From Clostridiaceae bacterium (GTDB lineage: Bacteria > Bacillota > Clostridia > Saccharofermentanales > DTU023), in contig JAAYRL010000024.1 of NCBI GenBank assembly GCA_012518795.1, forward strand, positions 1-64,000: DNA of 64,000 nt. Direction: 5' to 3'. The position numbers were made by a program, and so were the translations under genes. This document shows positions 1 to 10,749 of this stretch, piece by piece. Position 1 is the stretch's first letter. Each line of letters opens with the position of its first letter. The notes beneath the pieces are model-generated. The model was given only the letters and a program-made list of their open reading frames with translations. It was not told the origin of the DNA and searched no databases.

Positions 1-942
1 ATGACAATTAAAATCGGTTTAGTTTCTCAACAATTTAAATTGTTGGATAAAATATCGATAGAGACAAGAGCGGATTCGGAAACTCCGGATCAAATAACAC
101 AACGCATGATGTTATCTTGCGAAAATTTGTTGGCTAAAAACAACATGGCTTTTCCGGATGTTTTGGCTATCGGCTTGGGAGCTCCCGGCACAATTTTAAA
201 TAAGAGTGGAATGTATACTTTTGCCGGCAATTTACCTTTTAGAGATTATCCGTTAAGAGAAAAAATGCGAAAATTTTATTCCGGTCAGATTTACTTGGGT
301 AATGATGCCAATGTAGCTGCATTGGGTGAGAGCAGAATCGGTGCCGGGCAAGGTACTGCAAATACCGTAATGATTACATTAGGTACCGGAGTTGGTGCGG
401 GTGTTATTATTAACAATCGTGTATATAGCGGCTTTAATGAGGCAGGTGTTGAATTTGGTCATATTGTGATCGAGGTCGACGGTGAGTATTGCACATGCGG
501 TCGCAACGGTTGTTGGGAAGCCTATGTTTCAGCAATTGGGTTAATCAGACAAACCAAAGCGGCAATTGCGGACAATAAGGATTCAATATTAGCACAGGTT
601 GCTGAAGAACAGGGAGAAGTAAACGGTAAAACTGTTTTTTTAGCTGTTGATCGAAATTGTCCGGTGGCAGACCGGGTATTTGCCAAGTATGCTTATTATC
701 TACAAGTTGGAATGGCAAATTTAATTAATGCTTTTATGCCTGAAATTATAATTTTAGGTGGTGGAATCAGCTACGAAGGTGACCGTTTAATCAATTCCTT
801 CAAGCAAGGTGCATTGGATGAGGCAATGCTTTTCGGCGTACCGATGCCTACTTTTAAAACAGCAGTTTTAGGTAATGCTGCAGGTATGCTCGGTGCAGCC
901 GTGTTTGCTTATGACTGTCTGGCCGACGGTTTAGCATATTAG
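1..942 (+). CDS. ROK-family sugar kinase (glucokinase-like), 5'-truncated by the window edge
   Basis: GTGVGAGVIINNRVYSGFNEAGVEFGHIVIE and CTCGRNGCWEAYVS ROK zinc motif; the N-terminal DxGGT phosphate loop expected before TIKIG is missing, so the real start lies upstream of the window. Confidence 0.88.
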   Translation: MTIKIGLVSQQFKLLDKISIETRADSETPDQITQRMMLSCENLLAKNNMAFPDVLAIGLGAPGTILNKSGMYTFAGNLPFRDYPLREKMRKFYSGQIYLGNDANVAALGESRIGAGQGTANTVMITLGTGVGAGVIINNRVYSGFNEAGVEFGHIVIEVDGEYCTCGRNGCWEAYVSAIGLIRQTKAAIADNKDSILAQVAEEQGEVNGKTVFLAVDRNCPVADRVFAKYAYYLQVGMANLINAFMPEIIILGGGISYEGDRLINSFKQGALDEAMLFGVPMPTFKTAVLGNAAGMLGAAVFAYDCLADGLAY

Positions 943-952
943 TTAGATTTTA

Positions 953-1741
953 ATGGACAGAAATATAGCACTTAAAATATCATATGACGGTTCATGTTTT
1001 CACGGTTGGCAATTTCAAAAAAATGCTTATACTGTTCAGCAAGCTATTCAGGACAGTTGGATTAAATTAAGTGGAGAAAAAATTAATATCGTAGGTTCAA
1101 GTCGAACTGATTCAGGAGTACATGCAACAGGTTTAGTAGCAAATTTTAAAACTTCAGTCAAAATACCGACTGATCGTATTCATCTGGCTTTTAATACGGT
1201 GTTACCTGAAGGTGTTAGTATCAAGGCAGCAAAAGAAGTCACTCCGGACTTTAATGCGCGTTTTGATGCACTGGGTAAACACTATTCATATTATTATTAT
1301 CATAGTGCAGCAAGACCTGCAATATTACGAAATTTTACTGCTCATATAACCGGAGCTGTCGATTTGCAAAAAATGCAGGAAGCCTGTGCCTTGTTTATAG
1401 GAGAGAAAGATTTTGCGGCACTTGCTGATCAAGGGACACCGGTTAAGACAAGTATCAGAGAAATTCTTCGATTACAAATTTCGGAATATACTGATAATAT
1501 TATATGTTTAGATATTGTCGGTACCGGATTTTTATATCATATGATCAGAATTTTGGCAGGTACCCTATTTTATATAGGAAATGGTAAAATAGACAGTAAA
1601 GATATTCCCCGATATCTTGCAAGCAAAGATCGAACGCTGATGGGTAAAACAATGCCTGCACAAGGTCTGTTTTTAAAGAAGGTTTATTATCAGCGAGTAT
1701 TATTCGGACAAGACGGATTGACCGATTTTTACAAAAGTTAA
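953..1741 (+). CDS. truA: tRNA pseudouridine(38-40) synthase TruA
   Basis: KISYDGSCFHGWQFQ, SSRTDSGVHATG catalytic Asp motif, GTGFLYHMIRILAGTL. Confidence 0.93.
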   Translation: MDRNIALKISYDGSCFHGWQFQKNAYTVQQAIQDSWIKLSGEKINIVGSSRTDSGVHATGLVANFKTSVKIPTDRIHLAFNTVLPEGVSIKAAKEVTPDFNARFDALGKHYSYYYYHSAARPAILRNFTAHITGAVDLQKMQEACALFIGEKDFAALADQGTPVKTSIREILRLQISEYTDNIICLDIVGTGFLYHMIRILAGTLFYIGNGKIDSKDIPRYLASKDRTLMGKTMPAQGLFLKKVYYQRVLFGQDGLTDFYKS

Positions 1742-1768
1742 TAGATTAACATGATGTGAGGTAGACAA

Positions 1769-3223
1769 ATGATGAATCACAATTGGAATTTACGTACAAA
1801 TATGACCATGCTGACGGATTACTATGAATTAACGATGATGAATGGCTATTTGCAAAACGGATTGCGAGACAGCATCGCCTGTTTCGATCTTTTTTTTCGC
1901 AATGTTCCTGAATCAGGTGGTTATGCAATCATGGCCGGTGTTCAACAAATGATCGATTATTTGCAAGATTTGAAATTTGAAGCGGAAGATATTGAGTATC
2001 TGAAAGATCTAAATACATTTAATCAAGATTTTTTAGATTATCTGACGAATTTTGAATTTGTTTGTGATGTATGGGCAATTCCTGAAGGTACTCCTATTTT
2101 CCCGGGCGAACCGATTGTTAAAGTAATAGGTCCTCTGATGCAAGCTCAAATGATCGAAACGATGCTTCTGGTAACAATTAATCATCAAAGTCTGATTGCG
2201 ACCAAATCATCACGGATTGTCCGCTCAGCTAAGAATCGTCCGATAATGGAATTCGGTGCCAGAAGAGCACAGGGATATGATGCGTCGGTTTTGGGTGCCA
2301 GAGCTGCATATATTGCCGGGGTTGCAGGAACTTCATGTACGATAGCCGCTCAACAATTTGATATTCCTGCATTAGGTACGATGGCTCATAGCTGGGTTCA
2401 ATCTTTTCCAACTGAATATGATGCTTTTGTAGCTTACGCCAGAACATACCCCGATAATACACAATTTCTGGTCGATACTTATAACACTTTGCATTCAGGT
2501 GTTCCGAATGCGATTAAAGTAGCGCATGATATTCTTAAGCCGATGGGGAAAAGATTAAAAGCGATTCGGATTGATTCCGGTGACTTGACTTATTTGACTA
2601 TCAAAGCACGTGAGATGTTAGATGCAGCCGGACTTGTCGATTGTCAAATTACCGTCAGTAATGCAATGGATGAATATCTAATTCGCGAACTTTTATCGCA
2701 AGGTGCGAAAATTGACAGTTTTGGTGTTGGTGAACGTTTGATCACGTCCAGAGCAGAACCGGTATTTGGCGGTGTCTATAAAATGTCGGCTATTGAGGTT
2801 AACGGTGAAATTATACCGCGTATGAAAATTTCAGATAATACGGAAAAAATTACCAATCCGGGTTCGAAAGAACTTTGGCGTTTTTACGATCGAGATACCG
2901 GATTTGCCTTGGCTGATTTGATAACTTTGGAAGATGAAACGATTGATGATACACAAGATTTGGAAATTTTTGATCCGCATCATACTTGGAAACGTAAAAC
3001 CCTGACTAATTTCAGAGCGGAAAAATTGTTAAAACCTGTATTTGTTAAAGGACAGCCGGTTTATCCCAACATTCCTTTAAGAGAGATACGAGAATATTGT
3101 ACAGATCAAATGAATCGTCTTTGGGATTCGATCAAACGTTTTGAAAATCCGCAAACCTATTATGTCGATCTGTCGCAAAAATTATGGGATTTGAGGCATT
3201 CTTTCTTGGCAAATCACACTTAA
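1769..3223 (+). CDS. pncB: nicotinate phosphoribosyltransferase
   Basis: MLTDYYELTMMNGYLQNG N-terminus; EFGARRAQGYDASVLGARAAYIAG; IRIDSGDLTYL. Confidence 0.93.
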   Translation: MMNHNWNLRTNMTMLTDYYELTMMNGYLQNGLRDSIACFDLFFRNVPESGGYAIMAGVQQMIDYLQDLKFEAEDIEYLKDLNTFNQDFLDYLTNFEFVCDVWAIPEGTPIFPGEPIVKVIGPLMQAQMIETMLLVTINHQSLIATKSSRIVRSAKNRPIMEFGARRAQGYDASVLGARAAYIAGVAGTSCTIAAQQFDIPALGTMAHSWVQSFPTEYDAFVAYARTYPDNTQFLVDTYNTLHSGVPNAIKVAHDILKPMGKRLKAIRIDSGDLTYLTIKAREMLDAAGLVDCQITVSNAMDEYLIRELLSQGAKIDSFGVGERLITSRAEPVFGGVYKMSAIEVNGEIIPRMKISDNTEKITNPGSKELWRFYDRDTGFALADLITLEDETIDDTQDLEIFDPHHTWKRKTLTNFRAEKLLKPVFVKGQPVYPNIPLREIREYCTDQMNRLWDSIKRFENPQTYYVDLSQKLWDLRHSFLANHT

Positions 3224-3248
3224 TTCAGACTAAGTAAATTAGGAGGAC

Positions 3249-5486
3249 TTGTTGCAAGCAAATTATCGACCTAAATCAAAAATCAGATCTAGAATTGTCA
3301 GCATTATTGTAATCCTAGTTTTGCTGGCTTCTATTATCTATTTGTTTTTTGGTAATCCTGCCAGATTAGATTCTGTAACTTTAGGTGCGGTTGAATATCA
3401 GGATTTTTCCAGATCTTTTTTTATCAATGCTCAATTAGAACCTGTGCATGAACAAATTGTAGAATTACCTGCCCAAGCCAAGATTAAAGAATTGTATGTT
3501 GCTGAAGGCGATCAGGTGGCTGAAGGAGACAAATTATTATTAATAGATACTAAAGTTTGGTCAGACGAAAGATCTGAACTGGAAAAAGAATTAGAAAATT
3601 TAGAGGAATCTCTTGAAGAACAATCTGATTTATCAGATTTAATGAATCAGGCGGATCTTTTATCTGCTGCCAATTTACAAAGTAATTTATTAAATGCTCT
3701 GCCTTACAGTTTTCAGATGCCGGATTATTCAAGTTTGGCAGGACTGGCTTTGTCTGATATTTTTGCGAATCAGACAAATTATAAGGAGTTATTAACTTTT
3801 CTTGATCAAGCAGTCTATTTAACTGAACAGGCACATATTTTTATCGAACAAATCAGTCAAATGTTAGATTTGGTTGCTAATTTTGAGCCAACTCAAGAAT
3901 TGGCTGATTTGCTTGATATCATGAAAGACCAATTGGAATTTTGGCATAAATTGCAAGCTTCTGTTATGGAGTTTATGCAAGAGCTCGTAGAGAAATTTTC
4001 CGACTCAGATTTGTATCCTGAATTAAAGGCATTAATCGCTGATTTGCTTATTGATGCAGATTCCAATCAAACGACAATTAATAATTTAATTTCTCGAATT
4101 GATGAATTCTTAAAAGAAATTGAAGATCTTGTACCAACGCTACCAAGTGTACCAACACTGCCAAGCGAATCAACGCTACCAAGTGTACCGACGCTACCAA
4201 GTGTGCCGACATTGCCAAGTATTGCAATACCAAGTATACCTATACCAAGTGTGCCAACGCTACCAAGTGAAACCGGTACTGCAGAGCCTTCAGGCACTGA
4301 AACTAATCCTACTCAATCTGATGACAACAATACTATTTCAACCACTACAGACATGTTAAATCCTGCAGGTAATTCTAATACCGCGCAGGATTCTGCCGAT
4401 CCTCCGGATAATAAATCAGGCACGACTCCGAATCCTGAAATACCAGAAATACAAGAAACATCAAAAACGTCAGAAAATACGGAAACATCGGAAACGCCGG
4501 AATCATCGGAATTACCGGATCCCGGTGCAAATAATTTAAATTCTATTCAATACTATCTACAGCAATATAAAATCGACACTAAATGTTCTAACAAAAAAAT
4601 AGGAATAATTGGCGAATTACAATTCACCAATCTTGTTCCTGTATTATCGAAGATTTTTATTAAAGCACACTTGCCTGTTATGCAATCGCTGATTCAACTT
4701 ATGACTAATTTTACGATGCCGAATATTGATCAAAATCTACAAAATATTTTGTTGCAAAGCAGTATGCAACAGGGATTGACTGTTAGCGTTCAATTGGAAC
4801 AAAGAATTTCAGAACTTGATCAATTAATAACCAGGTATTCTGAACCGATTACAGCTGATTTTGCCGGCTTAATAGCTGAACTCAATGTGGAACAGGATCA
4901 AACTACTGATCAAGCGATGATTGCCTTGAAAAACTTTTCTGAAAATGAATTGATTGCAGTTTATCAAGCTAATAAAAGAGATGCAATGGCGATTGAAGTA
5001 GGTCAAAAAGTCATTTATGATTATGAAGATTTGGAGTTGACCGGTGAAGTTATCTATAAGAGTCCGGTAGCAAAAAGTCAAAGTAAAATTATGTCTGATA
5101 GTTTGGATGGAATGTCTTTGCAGATGTTCAACAATACGTCCGGTACGGATAGCATTTTAGGTAATACAAATAGTGTATTAATTAAAATGAATATCAAAGG
5201 TGAAGACTTGAATGAAGTAATTATCGGTTTTGATATCGATTGTGAAATTATTGTTGAAGAAGTGAGCCAAGTGCTGAGTATACCTGCGGAAGCACTTTTA
5301 ATAGATGATGAACAAACCTGTGTCTATACTGTTGAAGCAGAACATTTGGTAAAAAAACCGATTGAAATCGGATTACAGGGAGCGGAATATATTGAGGTTG
5401 TATCAGGCTTAACAGAAGATGATTTAGTAGTTCTCAATCCGCGAGCTCAATTTGAAGAGGGACAGAAGGTCAAGGTTAATGAATGA
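3249..5486 (+). CDS. membrane-fusion (HlyD/MacA-like) efflux adaptor with low-complexity Pro/Ser/Thr insert; TTG start
   Basis: Single N-terminal TM, biotinyl-lipoyl-like AKIKELYVAEGDQVAEGDKLLLID, C-terminal VLSIPAEALLIDDEQTCVYTVEA...GLTEDDLVVLNP; followed by ABC ATPase and MacB-like permease; AGGAGG upstream of TTG. Confidence 0.8.
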   Translation: MLQANYRPKSKIRSRIVSIIVILVLLASIIYLFFGNPARLDSVTLGAVEYQDFSRSFFINAQLEPVHEQIVELPAQAKIKELYVAEGDQVAEGDKLLLIDTKVWSDERSELEKELENLEESLEEQSDLSDLMNQADLLSAANLQSNLLNALPYSFQMPDYSSLAGLALSDIFANQTNYKELLTFLDQAVYLTEQAHIFIEQISQMLDLVANFEPTQELADLLDIMKDQLEFWHKLQASVMEFMQELVEKFSDSDLYPELKALIADLLIDADSNQTTINNLISRIDEFLKEIEDLVPTLPSVPTLPSESTLPSVPTLPSVPTLPSIAIPSIPIPSVPTLPSETGTAEPSGTETNPTQSDDNNTISTTTDMLNPAGNSNTAQDSADPPDNKSGTTPNPEIPEIQETSKTSENTETSETPESSELPDPGANNLNSIQYYLQQYKIDTKCSNKKIGIIGELQFTNLVPVLSKIFIKAHLPVMQSLIQLMTNFTMPNIDQNLQNILLQSSMQQGLTVSVQLEQRISELDQLITRYSEPITADFAGLIAELNVEQDQTTDQAMIALKNFSENELIAVYQANKRDAMAIEVGQKVIYDYEDLELTGEVIYKSPVAKSQSKIMSDSLDGMSLQMFNNTSGTDSILGNTNSVLIKMNIKGEDLNEVIIGFDIDCEIIVEEVSQVLSIPAEALLIDDEQTCVYTVEAEHLVKKPIEIGLQGAEYIEVVSGLTEDDLVVLNPRAQFEEGQKVKVNE

Positions 5487-6153
5487 TGTTTTAATCGAAA
5501 TGCACAATATTAACAAAACATACTGTACCGGAGAAGTTGAGTTTAAGGCATTGCATGATGTTGACCTGAGGGTAGAGCAGGGAGAGATGTTGGCCATAAT
5601 GGGTCCTTCAGGATCCGGTAAGTCAACATTAATGCATATTATGGGGCTGTTAGACAGTTTTGATTCCGGTTCATATATTTTTCTTGATCAGGATATTAAG
5701 CGTCTTAACTCAAATCAAGCAGCATATTTTCGCAATCAGAATATCGGATTTGTCTTTCAATCATTTAATCTTTTACCACGCTTAAATATTTTGGATAATG
5801 TGGCGTTGCCGTTAATTTATGCAGGTGAAAAGCGTTCTGTGCGTTTTGAAAAAGCTTATCATGTCTTGGAACAAGTTGGTCTGGCTGATTGGCGAGATCA
5901 TCGACCAAGTGAAATATCAGGCGGTCAAAAACAACGTGTTGCAATTGCCAGAGCTTTGGTATGTGAACCGATTTTATTACTAGCTGATGAGCCTACCGGA
6001 AATTTGGACAGTCAAGCTACTAAAGAAATTATGGAACTATTTCAAACCTTGAATCAACAAAATATGACTGTTGTAATAATTACACATGAAAAAGAAGTTG
6101 CAAAATATGTGAATCGAATAATCAAAATTATTGACGGGAGAGTGAAGTCATGA
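5479..6153 (+). CDS. ABC transporter ATP-binding protein (MacB/LolD type)
   Basis: Walker A GPSGSGKS, signature SGGQKQRVAIARAL, LLADEPTGNLD; start at 5479 (MNDVLIEMHNINKTY) preferred to the track start 5452. Confidence 0.9.
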   Translation: MNDVLIEMHNINKTYCTGEVEFKALHDVDLRVEQGEMLAIMGPSGSGKSTLMHIMGLLDSFDSGSYIFLDQDIKRLNSNQAAYFRNQNIGFVFQSFNLLPRLNILDNVALPLIYAGEKRSVRFEKAYHVLEQVGLADWRDHRPSEISGGQKQRVAIARALVCEPILLLADEPTGNLDSQATKEIMELFQTLNQQNMTVVIITHEKEVAKYVNRIIKIIDGRVKS

Positions 6154-7382
6154 TTTTTGAAAGTATTAAGATGGCTTTTTTCTCCCTGAAAAGTAATAAA
6201 ATTCGCTCGATTCTGACTATGATTGGTATTACTGTTGGAGTTGCAGCTGTTATTACAATAGTGTCTATGGGCAGTGGAGTTCAGGAGTTGATTTTGGGTG
6301 AGTTTGAACAATTAGGTGCTTCAAGTTCAACAATTTCGCTCAATTTTAATAAAGCCACTGACTCCGATCGAATTAATCAGGAAGATATTTCTGCTCTTCG
6401 CCTGCAGATTCAAAATCTAAAATATATTTCACGACCGGTTTATGCAATAGGTAATTATGAAGCAAAACATGAAGATCATTTAATATTTCTTATGGGCGTT
6501 GATTCAGATTTCTTAAAAATGTATTCACCGGAATTAGTAGCAGGCAGATTTTTTACACCGGTTGAATATGAAGATGGATTACCGAGTATTATTATTGATC
6601 CTATAGTGGCTAATCGGTTTTTCGGTTCAGCGGAAAGAGCAATCGGACAAGAAGTTGAAACACAAGTAGATCATCAGATTTTAAAAGGGAAAATTGTCGG
6701 AGTTATCAATTATCCGGGTGGAGATTTAATGAATTCCATGATGACGAGTGGAGGAATGATGACTGATGAAATACCTTTGTTTTTTTATACAACAGCTAAA
6801 ACAATCCAACATTACTTTCCGAACAATAATAGTGCAATGGGTATTATGTTGATGGCCAAAAGTCCGAATTTTATAGATCAGGTCAATACTCAGGCGATCA
6901 AACTGATTGAATTCCGTCACGACAATGCAGGTTTAGGTATATATAACAGTCGAAACATGGCTGATATGCTGCAACAAATTGAGAAAATTATGAATATTGT
7001 GACAATTGTTATTTCAGTGATTGCAGCAATTTCTTTAGTTGTCGGCGGTATCGGCGTAATGAATATTATGCTGGTTTCTGTGACCGAGAGATATCGGGAA
7101 ATCGGAATTCGCAAAGCAATTGGTGCTACGATGAATGATATTTTGATCCAGTTCTTAACCGAAGCGATTTTTTTGACAACGTTTGGCGGATTTTGCGGTT
7201 TAGTTGCAGGAGTTCTACTATCACGAATGGTTTCTGCAATTTTGAATTTTAGAGTTGTATTGAGTTTGCGTTGGATTGCTATCGCAATAATCTTTTCTAC
7301 TTTAACCGGTTTAATTTTCGGAATTGCTCCGGCACGCAAGGCGGCCAAACTTAGTCCGATTGATGCTTTGCGTTACGAATAA
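6150..7382 (+). CDS. ABC transporter permease, MacB/FtsX family
   Basis: IRSILTMIGITVGVAAVI N-terminus; VVGGIGVMNIMLVSVTERYREIGIRKAIGA; ARKAAKLSPIDALRYE C-terminus. Confidence 0.9.
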   Translation: MIFESIKMAFFSLKSNKIRSILTMIGITVGVAAVITIVSMGSGVQELILGEFEQLGASSSTISLNFNKATDSDRINQEDISALRLQIQNLKYISRPVYAIGNYEAKHEDHLIFLMGVDSDFLKMYSPELVAGRFFTPVEYEDGLPSIIIDPIVANRFFGSAERAIGQEVETQVDHQILKGKIVGVINYPGGDLMNSMMTSGGMMTDEIPLFFYTTAKTIQHYFPNNNSAMGIMLMAKSPNFIDQVNTQAIKLIEFRHDNAGLGIYNSRNMADMLQQIEKIMNIVTIVISVIAAISLVVGGIGVMNIMLVSVTERYREIGIRKAIGATMNDILIQFLTEAIFLTTFGGFCGLVAGVLLSRMVSAILNFRVVLSLRWIAIAIIFSTLTGLIFGIAPARKAAKLSPIDALRYE

Positions 7383-7569
7383 ATGTAATCTGAAATTTAT
7401 TATGAATAAAACAGTCTATCAATAACATCAATAACATCAAAAACATCAAATTAATGTGTCATAATATTCAGTATTAGCAGATTGTTTTACAGAAAATCAG
7501 AATCTGACTAATATATAATAAAAGCAATCATTAAATTACGAGAAAAAGAAAACAAATAGGAGGTAAAAA

Positions 7570-8157
7570 ATGTCCAAGAAAAAAATTGCAGTATTATTTG
7601 CAGACGGATTTGAAGAAGTTGAAGCATTATCAGTTGTCGATTTTTTGCGGAGAGCAAATATTGAAACAACAATGGTTTCGATTAAAGATAGTTTAGATGT
7701 TACAGGAGCACATGAAATAGAATTAAAATGTAACGGATTATTATCAGATTTAAAAGCGAACATAGCGAAAGATTATGATGGTGTTGTTTTACCGGGTGGT
7801 CTGCCGGGAGCCGAATACTTGAGAGATTCCGAATCTGTTATTGAACTGATCAAACAAATGGCTGAAAATGATAAAATTATAGCAGCTATTTGTGCAGCTC
7901 CAATTGCTTTAGAAAGAGCCGGCTTGACGGTAGGAAATAAGGGCACTTCTTATCCCGGTTTTGATACGCAACTTTCTTATAGTGAATATAAAGAAGAAAT
8001 TGTTGTACAAGACGGTAATTTAATAACTGCCAGAGGACCTGCAACTGCAATATATTTTGCTTTGAAAATAATTGAAGTATTATGTAGTAAAGATGTCTCG
8101 GATCAAATTGCTGAAGATTTATTGGTGCCGCTGGTCGAGTCGCAGCTTGTCAATTAA
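7570..8157 (+). CDS. DJ-1/PfpI family protein
   Basis: VLFADGFEEVEALSVVDFLRRANIETTMVS; GVVLPGGLPGAEYLRDS; IAAICAAPIAL nucleophile elbow. Confidence 0.92.
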   Translation: MSKKKIAVLFADGFEEVEALSVVDFLRRANIETTMVSIKDSLDVTGAHEIELKCNGLLSDLKANIAKDYDGVVLPGGLPGAEYLRDSESVIELIKQMAENDKIIAAICAAPIALERAGLTVGNKGTSYPGFDTQLSYSEYKEEIVVQDGNLITARGPATAIYFALKIIEVLCSKDVSDQIAEDLLVPLVESQLVN

Positions 8158-8175
8158 GTTGACAAATTAAAGATT

Positions 8176-9375
8176 ATGAAACTTAAGAACAATACATACA
8201 AAGTACAATCCACAATATCAAATGATGTGCGAACACAAATTGGTATGAAGGTAAGTATAATAGGCTTAGTAGTTAATCTGGGTCTTTTTGTATTGAAAAT
8301 TTTGGCAGGATATTTTTCGGGTAGTATTGCGATGGTTGCCGATGCGGTTAATAATTTGTCTGATTTTGCATCGGCAATTATTGTGTTAATCAGCTTTAAA
8401 ATATCCGCCAGACCGGCTGATCGTGAACATCCTTTCGGTCATGCCAGATTTGAATACATTGCTTCCGCTATTGTCGCAATGTTTATTCTGTTTTTAGGTT
8501 TCGAATTAGGAAAATCTTCAATTGAAAAAATAATTAATCCTTCCACTATTTCGGTATCGTGGTTTTTCTATGGAACATTAATTTTATCCATTCTCGTTAA
8601 AACTATACTTTATTATTATTATATGCAACAGAGTAAAATAATTGATTCCATCGTGATTAAGGCAACAGCTAAAGATTGTTTAAGTGATATTATAGTCAAT
8701 TTAGGTTTTTTAACAGGAATTTTCCTAGGGAAATTATTAGGTTTGACAATAGACGGTTATGCCGGTATCCTGATGTCTATTTTTATTCTATATTACGGTA
8801 TTTCAATTTTACGCCAAACTGCAGATCAGATCTTAGGTCAACGTCCGGATCGTCAGATCAAACAATTGATCAAACAGTTAATTTTAGAGAAGCCGGGAGT
8901 GTATGGCCTGCATGATCTGATAATACATGATTATGGTGTAGACAATTATTTTGCTACAGCCCATGTTGAAGTTGATGCGGCTCAAGATATTATGGTTAGT
9001 CATGATATTTTGGATCAAATCGAACGTGAAGTAGCAGTTAAATTTAATATTAATCTTCTATTGCATATGGATCCGATAGATTTGGACAATCCTGAACAAA
9101 ATCGTTGGGGAATTTTAGTGGAAAAATTAGTGAGTTCAATTGATTCTCATATTTCTATACATGATTTTCGACTTCAAAAAACAGATCAACTTTTACTTTT
9201 AATCTTTGATCTGAAAGTTCCGGATAATCAAACACAGTCAAATGAAGAATTGCGTGCTGAAATTGAAAGAAGTGTCCGTAAAATTGAACCGAATACGAAA
9301 TGTTTTATCACGATTGACCGCAATTACGCATCTGAAACTGTCGACTTAATTACCGGCAATGTTCAACAGTCTTAA
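8176..9375 (+). CDS. cation diffusion facilitator family transporter
   Basis: SIAMVADAVNNLSDFASAIIVLI, HPFGHARFEYIAS, cytoplasmic C-terminal domain. Confidence 0.9.
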   Translation: MKLKNNTYKVQSTISNDVRTQIGMKVSIIGLVVNLGLFVLKILAGYFSGSIAMVADAVNNLSDFASAIIVLISFKISARPADREHPFGHARFEYIASAIVAMFILFLGFELGKSSIEKIINPSTISVSWFFYGTLILSILVKTILYYYYMQQSKIIDSIVIKATAKDCLSDIIVNLGFLTGIFLGKLLGLTIDGYAGILMSIFILYYGISILRQTADQILGQRPDRQIKQLIKQLILEKPGVYGLHDLIIHDYGVDNYFATAHVEVDAAQDIMVSHDILDQIEREVAVKFNINLLLHMDPIDLDNPEQNRWGILVEKLVSSIDSHISIHDFRLQKTDQLLLLIFDLKVPDNQTQSNEELRAEIERSVRKIEPNTKCFITIDRNYASETVDLITGNVQQS

Positions 9376-9495
9376 TGAATATCTTGTGAATAATTATCAT
9401 CCATAAAACATGCCGGTTTTGTCGTTGCACAAATGAAAACAGCTTTTTGAATCTACTCTCTGATTTAAATTGAGCTTAACGTTTGTTTCTAAAAA

Positions 9496-10749
9496 CTATT
9501 CTCTGATTTGACCTTGCCCACGTACAAGGAATTTTTCTGAGGTTAATTGTTTAATCCCCATCGGACCTCGAGCATGTAATTTTTGCGTAGAAATGCCAAT
9601 TTCACCACCAAAACCAAATTCTCCACCATCAGAGAAACGAGTACTTGCATTGAGATAAACAACAGCAGAATCGACTTCGTTGAGAAATTTTTCTGCGTTA
9701 GTCACGTTTTGAGTCAAAATACAATCGGAATGTTGAGTTCCATGCTGATTAATGAAGGCAATCGCTGCATCAACTGATTCAACCTGGTGCAAAAGGATTT
9801 CTTTTGATAAAAATTCAACACCGAATAATTCTTCACCGGATAAATATGTTTGTATTTTCAAATCATGTGGTAACAGATTGTAGAGGTCTTGAGTAATATT
9901 AATTTTAACATCAGCTTCAAGCAAAGTCTCAACGATTTTTTCGGTTAAATAACTTTTTTCTGTTTGAATCAAAACGCATTCGACTGAATTGCAAGTTCCC
10001 GGCCGCTGTGTTTTAGCATTGAGTATGATCGGCAGGATTATGTCATCTTCAGCGGTTTCATCTAAATAAATATGGCACGTGCCGTCACCGGTAAAAATCA
10101 TTGGGATAGTAGAATTTGCCATCATTGATTCTTTGAGCTGTTTGCCACCACGGGGAATCAAGACATCGATATATTTATTTTGCACAATTAATTGATTCAA
10201 CGAATCACGACTCGGATCATCAAGTAATTGTACTGCGTTTTTAGGCATACCGTTAGCTTCTCCGACGCGTGCAAACAAATCTGCCAATATTCGATTAGAA
10301 TTTAAAGCAGCGGATGAGCCGCGCAGGATGGTAACATTGGATGATTTAAGACAAAGAGCAGCAGCATCAATAGTTACATTGGGTCTTGATTCATAAATAA
10401 TTGCCACAATACCCAAAGGTGCTCTTACTTTTTGGATTGACAAACCGCTTTCAGTTCTGAATCCCTCGACGACTTCACCGATCGGATCAGGGAAACTTGC
10501 AATGATTTCCAAAGAGTCTGCCATGCCTTGGATTCTGCTTGGATTGAGTGCTAAACGATCAAGCAGAGCGGAGCTGAGTCCGTTTTTTTCACCGGCTGCC
10601 AAATCTAACTTATTTGCTTCCAAAATTTTGGCCTGTTCGACGATTAATGCTTTGGCAACTTCTCTCAAAATTTTATTTTTAACTTTTGTTGATAAATTTC
10701 GCATTTCATTTTCTGCAATAACAGCTCTATGACACAATTGTTTAATCAT
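9496..10749 (-). CDS. proA: glutamate-5-semialdehyde dehydrogenase (ProA)
   Basis: VRAPLGIVAIIYESRPNVTIDAAALCLKSSN; IPRGGKQLKESMM; STRFSDGGEFGFGGEIGISTQKLHARGPMG; start MIKQLCHRA after AGGGGTG on the minus strand. Confidence 0.95.
   Translation of the reverse strand: MIKQLCHRAVIAENEMRNLSTKVKNKILREVAKALIVEQAKILEANKLDLAAGEKNGLSSALLDRLALNPSRIQGMADSLEIIASFPDPIGEVVEGFRTESGLSIQKVRAPLGIVAIIYESRPNVTIDAAALCLKSSNVTILRGSSAALNSNRILADLFARVGEANGMPKNAVQLLDDPSRDSLNQLIVQNKYIDVLIPRGGKQLKESMMANSTIPMIFTGDGTCHIYLDETAEDDIILPIILNAKTQRPGTCNSVECVLIQTEKSYLTEKIVETLLEADVKINITQDLYNLLPHDLKIQTYLSGEELFGVEFLSKEILLHQVESVDAAIAFINQHGTQHSDCILTQNVTNAEKFLNEVDSAVVYLNASTRFSDGGEFGFGGEIGISTQKLHARGPMGIKQLTSEKFLVRGQGQIRE

Noticed and set aside
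4260-4290. LPSETG as a sortase LPxTG signal in the MacA-like protein
   Set aside because: Internal, with an extra residue and no downstream hydrophobic segment and positive tail
4067-4359. Repeat-rich ORFs on both strands (GSVGTLGS and RYQVYRRYQV)
   Set aside because: Alternate-frame readings of the PSVPTLPS-encoding 18-bp repeat
6917-7348. 143-aa minus-strand ORF
   Set aside because: Fully antisense to the conserved MacB-like permease; composition is the mirror of hydrophobic codons and it has no independent family signature
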